Below, piece after piece: positions 10,343 to 17,997 of a stretch of 64,000 nt of DNA; positions within the stretch are counted from its first letter, which is position 1, and each line of letters begins with the position of its first letter. The notes under the pieces were generated by a model. It worked only from the letters and a program-made list of their open reading frames with translations. It was not told the origin of the DNA and did not search any database. Both the position numbers and the translations under genes were made by a program. This DNA is from Paenibacillus sp. PastM-3 (GTDB taxonomy: Bacteria; Bacillota; Bacilli; Paenibacillales; Paenibacillaceae), in assembly GCF_029893965.1 (NCBI RefSeq), contig NZ_JARXXP010000010.1:1-64000 (forward strand), in the 5' to 3' direction.

Positions 10343-10660
10343 AAAAAACCCGCCGTCTCCATAAAGAGACGGCGGGTTACCCCTCCGCGGTACCACTCTT
10401 CTTGACGCATCCGGCTTACCTTCAAGGTAAACCGCAAGCTGCGTCCAGCTCACCCCAGACCCGCTCTGGTCCATGCAGGCATGGTCAGGCAAGTATGAGT
10501 GTCCGGTAACGGGGACTTCCGTTGCAGCGTACATATTTTACTTCCGCCGCTCCGCTCCAGGGCGAGATTCAATGCCTCCAGGTGACTGCGTCGCACCAAC
10601 CCGCAGCTCTCTGCACACCTTCATCATCTACTGCTCCCGTTCATCGCATTTCATCCTTAT
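10343..10660 (-). promoter_or_regulatory. T-box riboswitch 2 (leucine), proximal to leuA
   Basis: Reading the minus strand, a Stem I with GCGATGAA and AGCAGTAG-type elements leads to a candidate specifier CTC (10564-10566), followed by the T-box AGAGTGGTACCGCGG (10386-10400) and a GC-rich terminator (10343-10378) with six Ts. The antiterminator would form when uncharged tRNA-Leu pairs with the specifier and the T-box bulge. It ends about 245 bp before leuA. Confidence 0.93.
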
Positions 10661-10668
10661 AAGCATAC

Positions 10669-11055
10669 AAAAAAGCCTGCCGTCTCATTCAAGAGACGAC
10701 AGGCTGTTCACCTTCGCGGTACCACTCTTGTTGATATCCCGGTTCAGCCGTATCAGGCCGTTTGGAGAATATCCACTCAATTGATCTGGCAAAAGCATCC
10801 GGATGACTTCAATCATCCTGCCATTGCTGACCACCCTTTCACGGAGGTTAGCCGTAGACGGTGTACGAAAGACCCGGCACACTAGCGTGCCGTTTAATGT
10901 TCTTCCGGAATTCGCCTCCAGAAAAACATCCCGCTTCCACCGCTCCGCTCCAGGACGAGTTCAGGTCTCCTTCGGCTGCGTCGCACCTACCCGCAGTTCT
11001 CTTAACCCGGAGTTCCCCTACTGCTTCTCTTCATCGCGTTTGGTTATTTGAATTG
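10669..11055 (-). promoter_or_regulatory. T-box riboswitch 1 (leucine), distal to leuA
   Basis: It has the same order as T-box 2: Stem I starting near GCGATGAAGAG, candidate specifier CTC (10957-10959) in the same position relative to CTGGAGCGGAGCGG, then AAGAGTGGTACCGCG (about 10716-10730) and a terminator (10669-10704) with TTTTTT. It lies directly downstream of the promoter, so RNA polymerase must pass both T-boxes to reach leuA. Confidence 0.93.
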
Positions 11056-11060
11056 GGTTG

Positions 11061-11090
11061 ATTATACTCTTCCCGTTTGAGGGATGTCAA
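11061..11090 (-). promoter_or_regulatory. Sigma-A promoter for the T-box/leuA transcript
   Basis: TTGACA (11085-11090) and TATAAT (11061-11066) are both perfect consensus hexamers with an 18-bp spacer. The -35 element overlaps the stop codon of tsaD (11087-11089), so leuA transcription starts immediately after the tsaD operon ends. Confidence 0.9.
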
Positions 11091-12136
11091 TAGGCAGACA
11101 CAGACCACTGCTCCAGCGACAATCCGGGATCGGCAACCATATCGAGAGGTGTGCTGCCGTCATGCCGCCATTTCACATAAGCTGCCGCTCCGATCATCGC
11201 TGCATTATCCGTGCAGTATACCGCCGGAGGAATAATCAGCTCGATACCCTCTTTCTCACAGCGTGACACCAGTGCTTCACGCAGCCCTTTGTTGGCGGCA
11301 ACTCCGCCGCAGAGCAGCAGCTGCCTGGCTTTATTGGCTTTGACTGCACGCACGGCCTTCTCCACCAGAACCTCCACAACGGACTCCTGAAAGCCCCGGG
11401 CAATCCCGGCCACATCCGGAGTCAGCCCCTTCATCTTACTCTGGTTGACCACATTCAGCACAGCCGACTTCAGGCCGCTGAAGCTGAAATCGTATGAATC
11501 GGGCTCAAGCCATACCCGCGGCAGCGCTACTGCCTCTTCCGCTTCATGAGCAAGCCGGTCGACATGCGGACCACCCGGATACGGGAAGCCCAGTGCGCGC
11601 GCGACCTTGTCGTAAGCCTCACCCACCGCGTCGTCACGGGTGCGTCCGATAATCCGGAACTCCCCTTCGCGCTCCATGTTCACCAGCTCCGTGTGCCCGC
11701 CGGATACAACCAGCGTCATACACGGATACTGCAGCTCCTTGACCAGCCGGTTGGCATAAATATGCCCGGCGATATGATGGGTGCCGATCAGCGGCTTGCC
11801 CCAGGCCAGCGCCAGGCTCTTGGCGGCCACGACACCGACCAGCAGCGCACCGACCAGCCCCGGGCCCTGGGTTACCGCAATGGCTGTAAGCTCCTCCGGC
11901 TGTACACCGGCAGCTGCCATTGCCTCTTCAATTACCAGGGTAATGACCTCCACATGCTTGCGGGAGGCAACCTCAGGTACTACACCGCCAAAAGCGCGGT
12001 GGGTTTCGATCTGGCTGGAGATGATGTTCGCCAGCACCTCACAGCCGTCCTTGACAACAGCTACCGAGGTTTCATCACAGCTCGTCTCGATAGCCAATAT
12101 AAGTACAGGCGCAGTTGCGCCCGCTTCTGTATTCAT
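11087..12136 (-). CDS. tsaD: tRNA N6-threonylcarbamoyladenosine (t6A) transferase subunit TsaD
   Basis: The 349-residue protein is the catalytic Kae1/Qri7/TsaD ATPase that transfers the threonylcarbamoyl group to A37 of ANN-decoding tRNAs. It starts LILAIETSCDETSVAVV and has the metal-binding HHIAGHIYAN motif plus GGHTEL and the C-terminal GGVAANKGLR. The ATG at 12136 overlaps the rimI stop as ATGA, which fixes the start over a longer in-frame extension. It is the last gene of a four-gene run tsaE-tsaB-rimI-tsaD; TsaC is not in the window. Confidence 0.97.
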   Translation of the reverse strand: MNTEAGATAPVLILAIETSCDETSVAVVKDGCEVLANIISSQIETHRAFGGVVPEVASRKHVEVITLVIEEAMAAAGVQPEELTAIAVTQGPGLVGALLVGVVAAKSLALAWGKPLIGTHHIAGHIYANRLVKELQYPCMTLVVSGGHTELVNMEREGEFRIIGRTRDDAVGEAYDKVARALGFPYPGGPHVDRLAHEAEEAVALPRVWLEPDSYDFSFSGLKSAVLNVVNQSKMKGLTPDVAGIARGFQESVVEVLVEKAVRAVKANKARQLLLCGGVAANKGLREALVSRCEKEGIELIIPPAVYCTDNAAMIGAAAYVKWRHDGSTPLDMVADPGLSLEQWSVSAY

Positions 12137-12657
12137 TGCTGATCCACTCTTCCTTCCATCAGTCCCTGCTCCCCGTAAGCCGGCAGATCCGCCCACATAA
12201 TCAGCGCGTCCTCCCGGTTGTCCGAATAGTAGCCCTTACGGGTTCCCGCCGGACGGAAGCCTTTTTTGCGGTACAGATTCTGGGCCACCTCATTCGAGAC
12301 CCTGACCTCAAGTGTAATTGATTTCATGCCCAGGAAGCCTGCCGTTCTCATCAGCTCATCGAGCAGCCGCTCGCCCCATTTGCGTCCCCGGTAAGCCTCC
12401 AGGAGCGCAATGTTTGTTACGTGCGCCTCATCAACAATGGCCCACATCCCGGCATAACCGATGATGCGGCCCTGCAGCTCCATTACCATGTATTTGGCAA
12501 AATGATTATGTGTCAGCTCATTGCGGAACGCTTCCTCGGTCCACGGCATCGTAAAGGCTTCCCGTTCGATTACGAGAATTTCCGGAATATCTTCAAGCTT
12601 CATCAGGCGAAAAACAAGCTCATTCCCCTGATCTCCCACTATCATAGGCTCCGTCAT
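12133..12657 (-). CDS. rimI: Ribosomal protein S18 alanine N-acetyltransferase-like GNAT protein
   Basis: The 174-residue protein is a GNAT acetyltransferase. Family marks are the RLMKLEDIPEILVIEREAF start, MWAIVDEAHVTNIAL, the acetyl-CoA pyrophosphate loop YRGRKWGERLLDELM (R/Q-x-x-G-x-G/A type) and NEVAQNLYRKKGF near the C-terminus. RimI acetylates the N-terminal alanine of S18. It sits between tsaB and tsaD with 4-bp ATGA overlaps on both sides, the usual Firmicute arrangement. The C-terminal 20 residues extend beyond the core fold. Confidence 0.93.
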   Translation of the reverse strand: MTEPMIVGDQGNELVFRLMKLEDIPEILVIEREAFTMPWTEEAFRNELTHNHFAKYMVMELQGRIIGYAGMWAIVDEAHVTNIALLEAYRGRKWGERLLDELMRTAGFLGMKSITLEVRVSNEVAQNLYRKKGFRPAGTRKGYYSDNREDALIMWADLPAYGEQGLMEGRVDQQ

Positions 12658-13487
12658 ACTTGACTTGTGCTCCCTTCACTGCTCCGGCGCAGATTGGCTT
12701 CCGCTTCAGAAAGCTGGGTATAGTTCGGGATTAACCCGTGAACCTCATCACTGCCAGCCAGCAGTCCTGCCTCACCAAGAAATCCTGCCCAGCGCCCTTC
12801 CAGCTCGTAAGGTACCGGCTGTATTTGAGCCCTGCCAAGCAGCGGCTCAAGGCTGGCACGGCTTGCATGCTGAGCGGTTTCACCTACGAACCACAGGATG
12901 CGCGGCCTGCTGCCCTCTGCCTCCGCCTGCTTCAGCCGCCCGGCAAGATGCGTTACCCAGTCAGCCATAAGCCGGATCGCATCCGGTTCAAGCCGCTGCG
13001 GAGCAGCCTGGCCATCAGCTGTAAACAGCCCGGTGTAAGCTTGCCCGCGGCGGGCATCGATCAGCGGGATGATCCAGTCGGGTCCATATCCGCCTTGTCC
13101 CGCTTCAGCAGCCGGGCCTTCCACCTGCTTCTCCAGCGCGGCAGCATAACCGCCCCAGGCCAGCGCATGCAGGCTGGAAACGCCGGCAACCGGCACCTTC
13201 CAGGCCCAGGCCAGTGTCTTGGCCGCAGATACCGCAATGCGCGTTCCGGTGTAAGATCCCGGGCCGACGCCGACAGCAATTCCCTTTAGCATGGATGCAT
13301 CGGTAGCGCTGGCCTGCATTGCCTGCTCGATTATCGGGAGCAGATGCACGGAATGGTTCCGCTCTCCGGATGCATTAATCTCATGCAGCACCCTGCCTTC
13401 CTCCGTAACAGCTACGCCCAGAATGGCCGTCGAAGTATCCAGCGCCAAAAGCCGCTTGCGCGGCCCGTTATTTTCGTTCATCATCAT
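12654..13487 (-). CDS. tsaB: t6A biosynthesis protein TsaB
   Basis: The 277-residue protein has the ASKHA-type N-terminus LLALDTSTAILGVAV and the GVGPGSYTGTRIAVSAAKTLAW segment typical of TsaB, the non-catalytic partner that bridges TsaD and TsaE. It overlaps tsaE upstream and rimI downstream by 4 bp each. The middle region (about residues 110-190) is longer and more variable than in short TsaB proteins. Three adjacent ATGs occur at the start; the first overlaps the tsaE stop. Confidence 0.94.
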   Translation of the reverse strand: MMMNENNGPRKRLLALDTSTAILGVAVTEEGRVLHEINASGERNHSVHLLPIIEQAMQASATDASMLKGIAVGVGPGSYTGTRIAVSAAKTLAWAWKVPVAGVSSLHALAWGGYAAALEKQVEGPAAEAGQGGYGPDWIIPLIDARRGQAYTGLFTADGQAAPQRLEPDAIRLMADWVTHLAGRLKQAEAEGSRPRILWFVGETAQHASRASLEPLLGRAQIQPVPYELEGRWAGFLGEAGLLAGSDEVHGLIPNYTQLSEAEANLRRSSEGSTSQV

Positions 13488-13972
13488 TCGTTACCCCACT
13501 TCTGGATCAGCTCGCGGCACAGTCCGCCGTATGGCTCCCCGGCTGCCTTCACCGTGATCAGGCGTTCCTCCGGTCCGGCTGTTTCCATGTATAGATGCAG
13601 ATGCTGCTGCGGCATCAAATCTGTAATGATACTGCTCCATTCCACCAGGCAGACTCCCTGCCCGTAGAAATATTCATCGAGCCCCAGCTCGTCCGCTTCC
13701 TGCGGGGAGATCCGGTACACATCCATATGGTACAGCGGCAGGCGTCCGTTGTATTCTTTGATAATAGTAAATGTAGGACTGTTGACAATCCCCTCTACAC
13801 CCAGATGGCGCGCAAAAGCCTGTGAAAATGCCGTCTTGCCAGCACCCAGGTCACCATCGAGTCCAATCACCATGCCTGCCGATGCCGCACCGGCTATCGC
13901 AGCTGCAAGCATCTCCGTATCCTGAAGGCTGTGTGAACGGTAAGTAAATACCGTTTCAACATTATTGTCCAA
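13484..13972 (-). CDS. tsaE: t6A biosynthesis ATPase TsaE
   Basis: The 162-residue protein has a P-loop LDGDLGAGKTAFSQAFA (Walker A), followed by SPTFTIIKEY and LYHMDVYR, the standard TsaE order. TsaE hydrolyses ATP to reset the TsaB-TsaD complex. The start appears to be TTG, with GGTGGAG seven bases upstream. It is the first gene of the t6A run, and the upstream 105-bp gap to the EmrE-type gene shows no clear terminator. Confidence 0.94.
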   Translation of the reverse strand: MDNNVETVFTYRSHSLQDTEMLAAAIAGAASAGMVIGLDGDLGAGKTAFSQAFARHLGVEGIVNSPTFTIIKEYNGRLPLYHMDVYRISPQEADELGLDEYFYGQGVCLVEWSSIITDLMPQQHLHLYMETAGPEERLITVKAAGEPYGGLCRELIQKWGNE

Positions 13973-14077
13973 GCTGCAACTCCACCTTATTTAGTATCCT
14001 TTAAAAGACATGAACCGACATAGCATAACAATACTTTTAATTATATCGGTATGCTACTTGTCCCGCAACAACCCCCT

Positions 14078-15094
14078 CTATTCCCGGCTGCCGGCCGTAA
14101 AGGATGAATGCGGCTGTCTGCTTGTCGCTGCCTGTTTTTTCTTCCGAGTGTGTCCGGAAAACAGGCTGTGCAGCACCATTCCGGCGATAATGACCGCAAT
14201 TCCAATCCAGGACAGCAGAGAAGGCAGCGGTGCAGACAGAATCAGGATTTCCCCGATCAGCGCAAACAGCACCTCCAGCGACTGGGTGGCTTCCACCGCA
14301 GCCAGTCCGCTCATGCTGCCGCGGACCATATCCGTAGCCCGGAAAAACAGGACGGTGGCAATTACACCTGAGGATAGAGCGACAATGACAGACTGTCCGG
14401 TCTGCGGGCCGGAGGGCAGCCCGGTATCTGCCAGACCGATGAGCGAGATAATAAGCCAGAACGGCAGGCTGGCCAGTGTCATGCCGAGAATACGCTGGAA
14501 CACGTCGAGCCGCTCCCCGCACAGCTCCATTGTCTTGCGGTTTCCAAGCGGATAAGCAACGGACGCGATCAGAACGGGGACTATGCCCAGTAGCACCTGT
14601 GACGGTTCAAGTTCACGGGCATGATCGGTCTGGAGCAGCGCTACACCAGCCAGAATGATCAGGGACAGCCCGAGGCCGCGCAGCGGAATCCTGCCCCGTT
14701 CATATACGCTTGCGCCTCCGGATCCGGCAACCCATTGTCCGAAGAACGGGGCCAGAAGTGAACCGGAGATAATGGTTATCTGCCAGGTTCCTGCGGTCAG
14801 CCAGCCTGGCGCATAAGCAGCCGCGAAGCAGATTGGCGCGTAGAACAGGCCAAAACCGACCGTTCCCCAGAGCAGCCAGGCCCCCGGGCGCTCCTTCATC
14901 GCTTCCAGCAGCGGCTTCAGCCTGCCGCGCCCCGCAACGATCGCTACCAGAAACGGGAGCGTAAACAGATAGCGCAGTGAGGCGCTCCACGCCCAGCTTC
15001 CTCCCGATAACTCCATCCGCCGGTTAAGAACAAAGGTTACCGCAAAAAACAACGCCGAACAGACGCCAAGTAAAATAGGACGCACGCTCATCAT
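14078..15094 (-). CDS. EmrE-type multidrug/metabolite transporter (DMT superfamily)
   Basis: The 338-residue protein has about ten hydrophobic helices in two five-helix halves, as in the drug/metabolite transporter superfamily. The N-terminal segment LFFAVTFVLNRRMELSGGSWAWSASLRY is characteristic of the ten-helix EmrE-type (PF13536-like) family. The C-terminal tail is basic and hydrophilic. Substrate is not predictable. The start is odd: the strong GGAGGTG site is placed for an out-of-frame ATG at 15104, while the coding ATG at 15094/15091 lies 10 and 13 bases further on. It lies downstream of the spore gene, separated by a terminator. Confidence 0.85.
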   Translation of the reverse strand: MMSVRPILLGVCSALFFAVTFVLNRRMELSGGSWAWSASLRYLFTLPFLVAIVAGRGRLKPLLEAMKERPGAWLLWGTVGFGLFYAPICFAAAYAPGWLTAGTWQITIISGSLLAPFFGQWVAGSGGASVYERGRIPLRGLGLSLIILAGVALLQTDHARELEPSQVLLGIVPVLIASVAYPLGNRKTMELCGERLDVFQRILGMTLASLPFWLIISLIGLADTGLPSGPQTGQSVIVALSSGVIATVLFFRATDMVRGSMSGLAAVEATQSLEVLFALIGEILILSAPLPSLLSWIGIAVIIAGMVLHSLFSGHTRKKKQAATSRQPHSSFTAGSRE

Positions 15095-15104
15095 CTCTTT
15101 TCAT
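15024..15104 (-). CDS. Possible 26-residue upstream/overlapping reading frame
   Basis: A 27-codon frame (26 residues, MKRDDERASYFTW then RLFGVVFCG and NLCS) begins at the ATG eight bases after GGGGAGGTG and ends inside the EmrE-type gene in a different frame. Its placement suggests that ribosomes recruited at the strong site would read this frame first. It could be a leader peptide that sets expression of the transporter, or the relic of a shifted start. No homology is known. Confidence 0.3.
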   Translation of the reverse strand: MKRDDERASYFTWRLFGVVFCGNLCS

Positions 15105-15253
15105 CAAATTCACCTCCCCAATATAGGGTCAGGCTTTCGCCACCGTCAACCCTTGTGTCAGCTGTACGGCAGCTCGGTATTCACTTTGCCGTGAATGCAG
15201 CCGCCGGACAGACATCCTGCAGCAGCCTGCCCTGTTTATGAAGCACAGCAAAA

Positions 15254-15293
15254 CAGAGCAGCCATCCCCCGTAATCCGGACAACGCTGCTCTG
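15254..15293 (-). terminator. Terminator downstream of sspH
   Basis: CAGAGCAGC (15254-15262) pairs with GCTGCTCTG (15285-15293), and the minus strand continues TTTTGC. It separates the spore gene from the transporter gene. Confidence 0.6.
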
Positions 15294-15378
15294 CCGCTGA
15301 TTTAACACTTTAAAACCACTCGATAAAATCTCTATTCAGCTATAGTTGCACTCCGTACAATTAAACGGGCTACTGCAG

Positions 15379-15564
15379 TTATTTGCGCTGCTCCTCCAGC
15401 CGCTCTACCCCGACTGTATGCGTATTGGTTGGACGAGAGCCAACCTGTACCGTTGCCATGCCATTTTCCTCGTCCACACGCTCGATCCAGACCGATTCGC
15501 CGTCCAGATGAACCGGGATCATCTCCTTGGATGTATAGATATCCATCGCACGTTTTACGTCCAT
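15379..15564 (-). CDS. sspH: H-type small acid-soluble spore protein
   Basis: The 61-residue protein matches the SspH family: MDVKRAMDIYTSKEMIPVHLDGESVWIE-type N-terminus, the VDEENGMATV motif in the middle and an LEEQ-type end. SspH proteins are minor forespore-made SASPs. AAGGAGACT lies upstream of the ATG. It is followed by a terminator hairpin and preceded by a small acidic-protein gene in the same orientation. Its presence shows that the organism forms endospores. Confidence 0.92.
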   Translation of the reverse strand: MDVKRAMDIYTSKEMIPVHLDGESVWIERVDEENGMATVQVGSRPTNTHTVGVERLEEQRK

Positions 15565-15614
15565 GATTCAAGTCTCCTTTGAAAGCATGCGCTTTATTTT
15601 TTAACAGTACTGTC

Positions 15615-15806
15615 TCAAAAAAATGGATCTTCCTGCACTTCATCCGCTTCAGGCTCACCGATGGTGTCATCGGCATCGAGATATCCGGCCTCCGGACCGG
15701 AATCCGTATCATCCGGATCGGCAATAATCCCGGCCCAGTCCACAACCTCGGCAGGAATATCCTGTTCGGATAAATCATCAAGCCATTCCTTGCGCCCCTT
15801 GCCCAT
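15615..15806 (-). CDS. Small acidic hypothetical protein
   Basis: The 63-residue protein starts MGKGRKEWLDDLSEQ and becomes very acidic (EVVDWAGIIADPDDTDSGPEAG and DEVQEDPFF), with no membrane segment. I do not recognise a named family. The ATG at 15806 follows GGAGGGATAAGAACC, so translation is credible. It lies 50 bp upstream of sspH in the same direction and divergently from ku, so sporulation-associated expression is possible but unproven. Confidence 0.6.
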   Translation of the reverse strand: MGKGRKEWLDDLSEQDIPAEVVDWAGIIADPDDTDSGPEAGYLDADDTIGEPEADEVQEDPFF

Positions 15807-15937
15807 GGTTCTTATCCCTCCGCTTTTCTCCATACATGACAGACATAACTGCCCGAACGCCGGCTTTTACAAGCCCGGCTTTATTTTTTCCCAGGACTCG
15901 CAAAAAATGCATCAGGGTAGAAACTGTGCCCGCACAC

Positions 15938-15944
15938 CATACTA
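15938..15944 (+). promoter_or_regulatory. Possible sigma-G -10 element upstream of ku
   Basis: CATACTA is a perfect match to the sigma-G -10 consensus and lies 73 bp before the ku start. In B. subtilis ku-ligD are expressed in the forespore under sigma-G. The -35 region at the correct distance (about 15914-15920) matches poorly, so this is only a candidate. Confidence 0.35.
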
Positions 15945-16017
15945 AACAGTAATTACATGATGGGGTTTTAGCTCAAACAGCACTTATATAGCACTTATAA
16001 CTCAGGAGGCGATATCC

Positions 16018-16989
16018 ATGCATACCGTCTGGAAAGGGGCCATCAGCTTCGGCCTGGTGCACGTCCCGGTCAAAATGTTCTCGGCAACCGAGGATAAAGA
16101 CATTTCACTCCGTTACATCCATAAGGAATGCGGAAGCCCGTTGTCCTATGTCCGTAAATGCCCTGTATGCGAAAAGGAAGTCGGGTGGGAGGAGATCGGC
16201 AAGGGTTATGAATATGAAAAAGGCAAGTTTGTCCTGTTCGACAAAGAAGAACTGGAGCAGCTGACTGAGGAGAGCAGCAAGAGCATCACCATTCTGGATT
16301 TCGTGGATTTGACGGAAATTGACCCGATTTATTTTCAAAAAACCTACTACCTGTCTCCGGACCAGGCCGGCACCAACGCCTACCGTCTGCTGATGGAGGC
16401 CATGCGCCAGACAGGAAAAATCGGAATCGCCAAAATTTCCATCCGGTCCAAAAGCAGCCTGGCAGCCATCCGGGTGCTGGAGAATTGCCTGGCCATTGAG
16501 ACGATTTTTTATCCGGATGAGGTGCGTCCTGTAACCCAGGTTCCAGGCCTGCCGGAAGCGGGAATTGTCAGCGACAAGGAGCTGGAAATGGCCAAGCTGC
16601 TGATCTCCCAGCTGTCCACTCCGTTTGAGCCGGGCAAATATACCGATGATTACCGCCAGCGGATGCTGGATCTGATCTCACACAAAATTTCTGGCGAGGA
16701 ATTCCATATCGCACCCGCCCGCCAGGAGAGCAATGTAATTGACCTGATGGCCGCGCTGCAGGCCAGCATCGAGGCAGTTCAGCATATTCCGAGCGATCCC
16801 GGGACCGCTCCAGCAGCTGCTGCAGGCAAGCCCAAGACGGGCGCCGGTACCCGAAAAAGAACAGCCAAGGCCAGCGGCACCGAAGCGGCAGCCGGTACTC
16901 CTGTCCTCAGCGAAGCAACCGGACCCATTCCGGTCATTGCCCCCAAGACCAAACGGCGCAGCTCAAAAAGCAAAGAGACCGTATCCTGA
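16018..16989 (+). CDS. ku: Non-homologous end-joining protein Ku
   Basis: The 323-residue protein begins MHTVWKGAISFGLVHVPVKMFSATED, the signature start of bacterial Ku, and contains the CPVCEKEV and GYEYEKGKFVLFDKEEL segments. The Ku core ring that threads DNA ends covers about residues 1-255. The tail is rich in Ala, Lys and Arg (TRKRTAKASG, KTKRRSSKSK), typical of a DNA-binding extension. AGGAGG lies eight bases before the ATG. It is followed by ligase and polymerase genes in the same direction with short gaps, forming a complete NHEJ operon. Confidence 0.97.
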   Translation: MHTVWKGAISFGLVHVPVKMFSATEDKDISLRYIHKECGSPLSYVRKCPVCEKEVGWEEIGKGYEYEKGKFVLFDKEELEQLTEESSKSITILDFVDLTEIDPIYFQKTYYLSPDQAGTNAYRLLMEAMRQTGKIGIAKISIRSKSSLAAIRVLENCLAIETIFYPDEVRPVTQVPGLPEAGIVSDKELEMAKLLISQLSTPFEPGKYTDDYRQRMLDLISHKISGEEFHIAPARQESNVIDLMAALQASIEAVQHIPSDPGTAPAAAAGKPKTGAGTRKRTAKASGTEAAAGTPVLSEATGPIPVIAPKTKRRSSKSKETVS

Positions 16990-17022
16990 CGTGAACGGTC
17001 CGGCACCAAAGGAGGCGGTTTG

Positions 17023-17970
17023 ATGGAACTGAAGCCTGTTACACCGTTCGAACCGGTACTTGCTGCGCAGCTTCCCTCCGGCAGCCAGTGGATTGCCCAG
17101 ATCAAATGGGACGGGGTCCGCATGCTGTCCTATTATGACGGCAGCCGCATAGAGCTTGTTAACCGCCGAGGCAACCGTCGCACGATGCAATACCCCGAAT
17201 TGACTGTGCAGGACCGCTATTGCCGGGCAGACAGCTTCATCCTGGACGGTGAGATTATCGCGCTGGTCGGCGGTAAGCCGTCCTTTCATGAAGTGATGCG
17301 CCGTGACGGCGTGAGAAGCGAAGCCGCAGTCCGCGCCGTGCTGCCGCAGGTTCCGGTACTCTATATGGTCTTCGACATGCTGTACTGCAGTGGCAGGTGG
17401 CTGCTGGATCAGCCCTTGTCCATGCGGCAGCAGATGCTGCAGGATATGCTGCTGCCCCATCCCCATGTGCAGAATGTGCCAAGCTACACTGATCCGGCCC
17501 AGCTGTTTGCTGCTGCCAGCAGCGGGGGGTTAGAAGGGATTGTCTGCAAAGACCTGGGCAGCACCTATGCTCTGGGCGGCAAAGACAAACGCTGGCAGAA
17601 GCGCAAGATCATCCTCGACGTAACCGCTGTAGCCGGAGGAGTCACCTTCCGGGACGGGATCGTTAATGCCCTGCTGCTCGGTCTTTATGACAATGAAGGC
17701 AGGCTGCACTATATCGGCCACGCCGGGGCGGGCAGAATGACCGCCATGGACTGGCGTAATCTGACTGCCCAGGCCCATAACCTGACTATACCTGCATCGC
17801 CTTTTGCAGCCATGCCGGAGCGCAGCAAGGATGCGGTATGGATCAGGCCGAGCCTGGTGTTCAAGCTGCATTTTCTGGAGTGGAACCCCTCCGGAACGCT
17901 GCGCCAGCCTGTCATCCAGGCACAGGTAGATCTGCCCGCTGAGTCCTGCCGCCTTGAGCAGAGAGGCTGA
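17023..17970 (+). CDS. ATP-dependent DNA ligase (LigD ligase domain as separate protein)
   Basis: The 315-residue protein has nucleotidyltransferase motif I QIKWDGVRM, whose lysine is adenylated, followed by ELVNRRGN, FILDGEI, GIVCKDLGS and the K-rich KRWQKRKI segment. An OB-fold follows to residue 310. In many bacteria this domain is fused to the polymerase, and often a phosphoesterase, as LigD; here it stands alone. It starts 33 bp after ku with GGAGGCGG seven bases before the ATG, and the polymerase gene follows after 27 bp. It seals breaks bridged by Ku. Confidence 0.93.
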   Translation: MELKPVTPFEPVLAAQLPSGSQWIAQIKWDGVRMLSYYDGSRIELVNRRGNRRTMQYPELTVQDRYCRADSFILDGEIIALVGGKPSFHEVMRRDGVRSEAAVRAVLPQVPVLYMVFDMLYCSGRWLLDQPLSMRQQMLQDMLLPHPHVQNVPSYTDPAQLFAAASSGGLEGIVCKDLGSTYALGGKDKRWQKRKIILDVTAVAGGVTFRDGIVNALLLGLYDNEGRLHYIGHAGAGRMTAMDWRNLTAQAHNLTIPASPFAAMPERSKDAVWIRPSLVFKLHFLEWNPSGTLRQPVIQAQVDLPAESCRLEQRG

Positions 17971-17997
17971 GCACTATTTTACAGGAGGTGAATCTGT

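Noticed and set aside
15908..15944. Complete sigma-G promoter of ku using TGCATC as -35
   Set aside because: The spacer would be 24 bp, too long for sigma-G; only the -10 motif is convincing.
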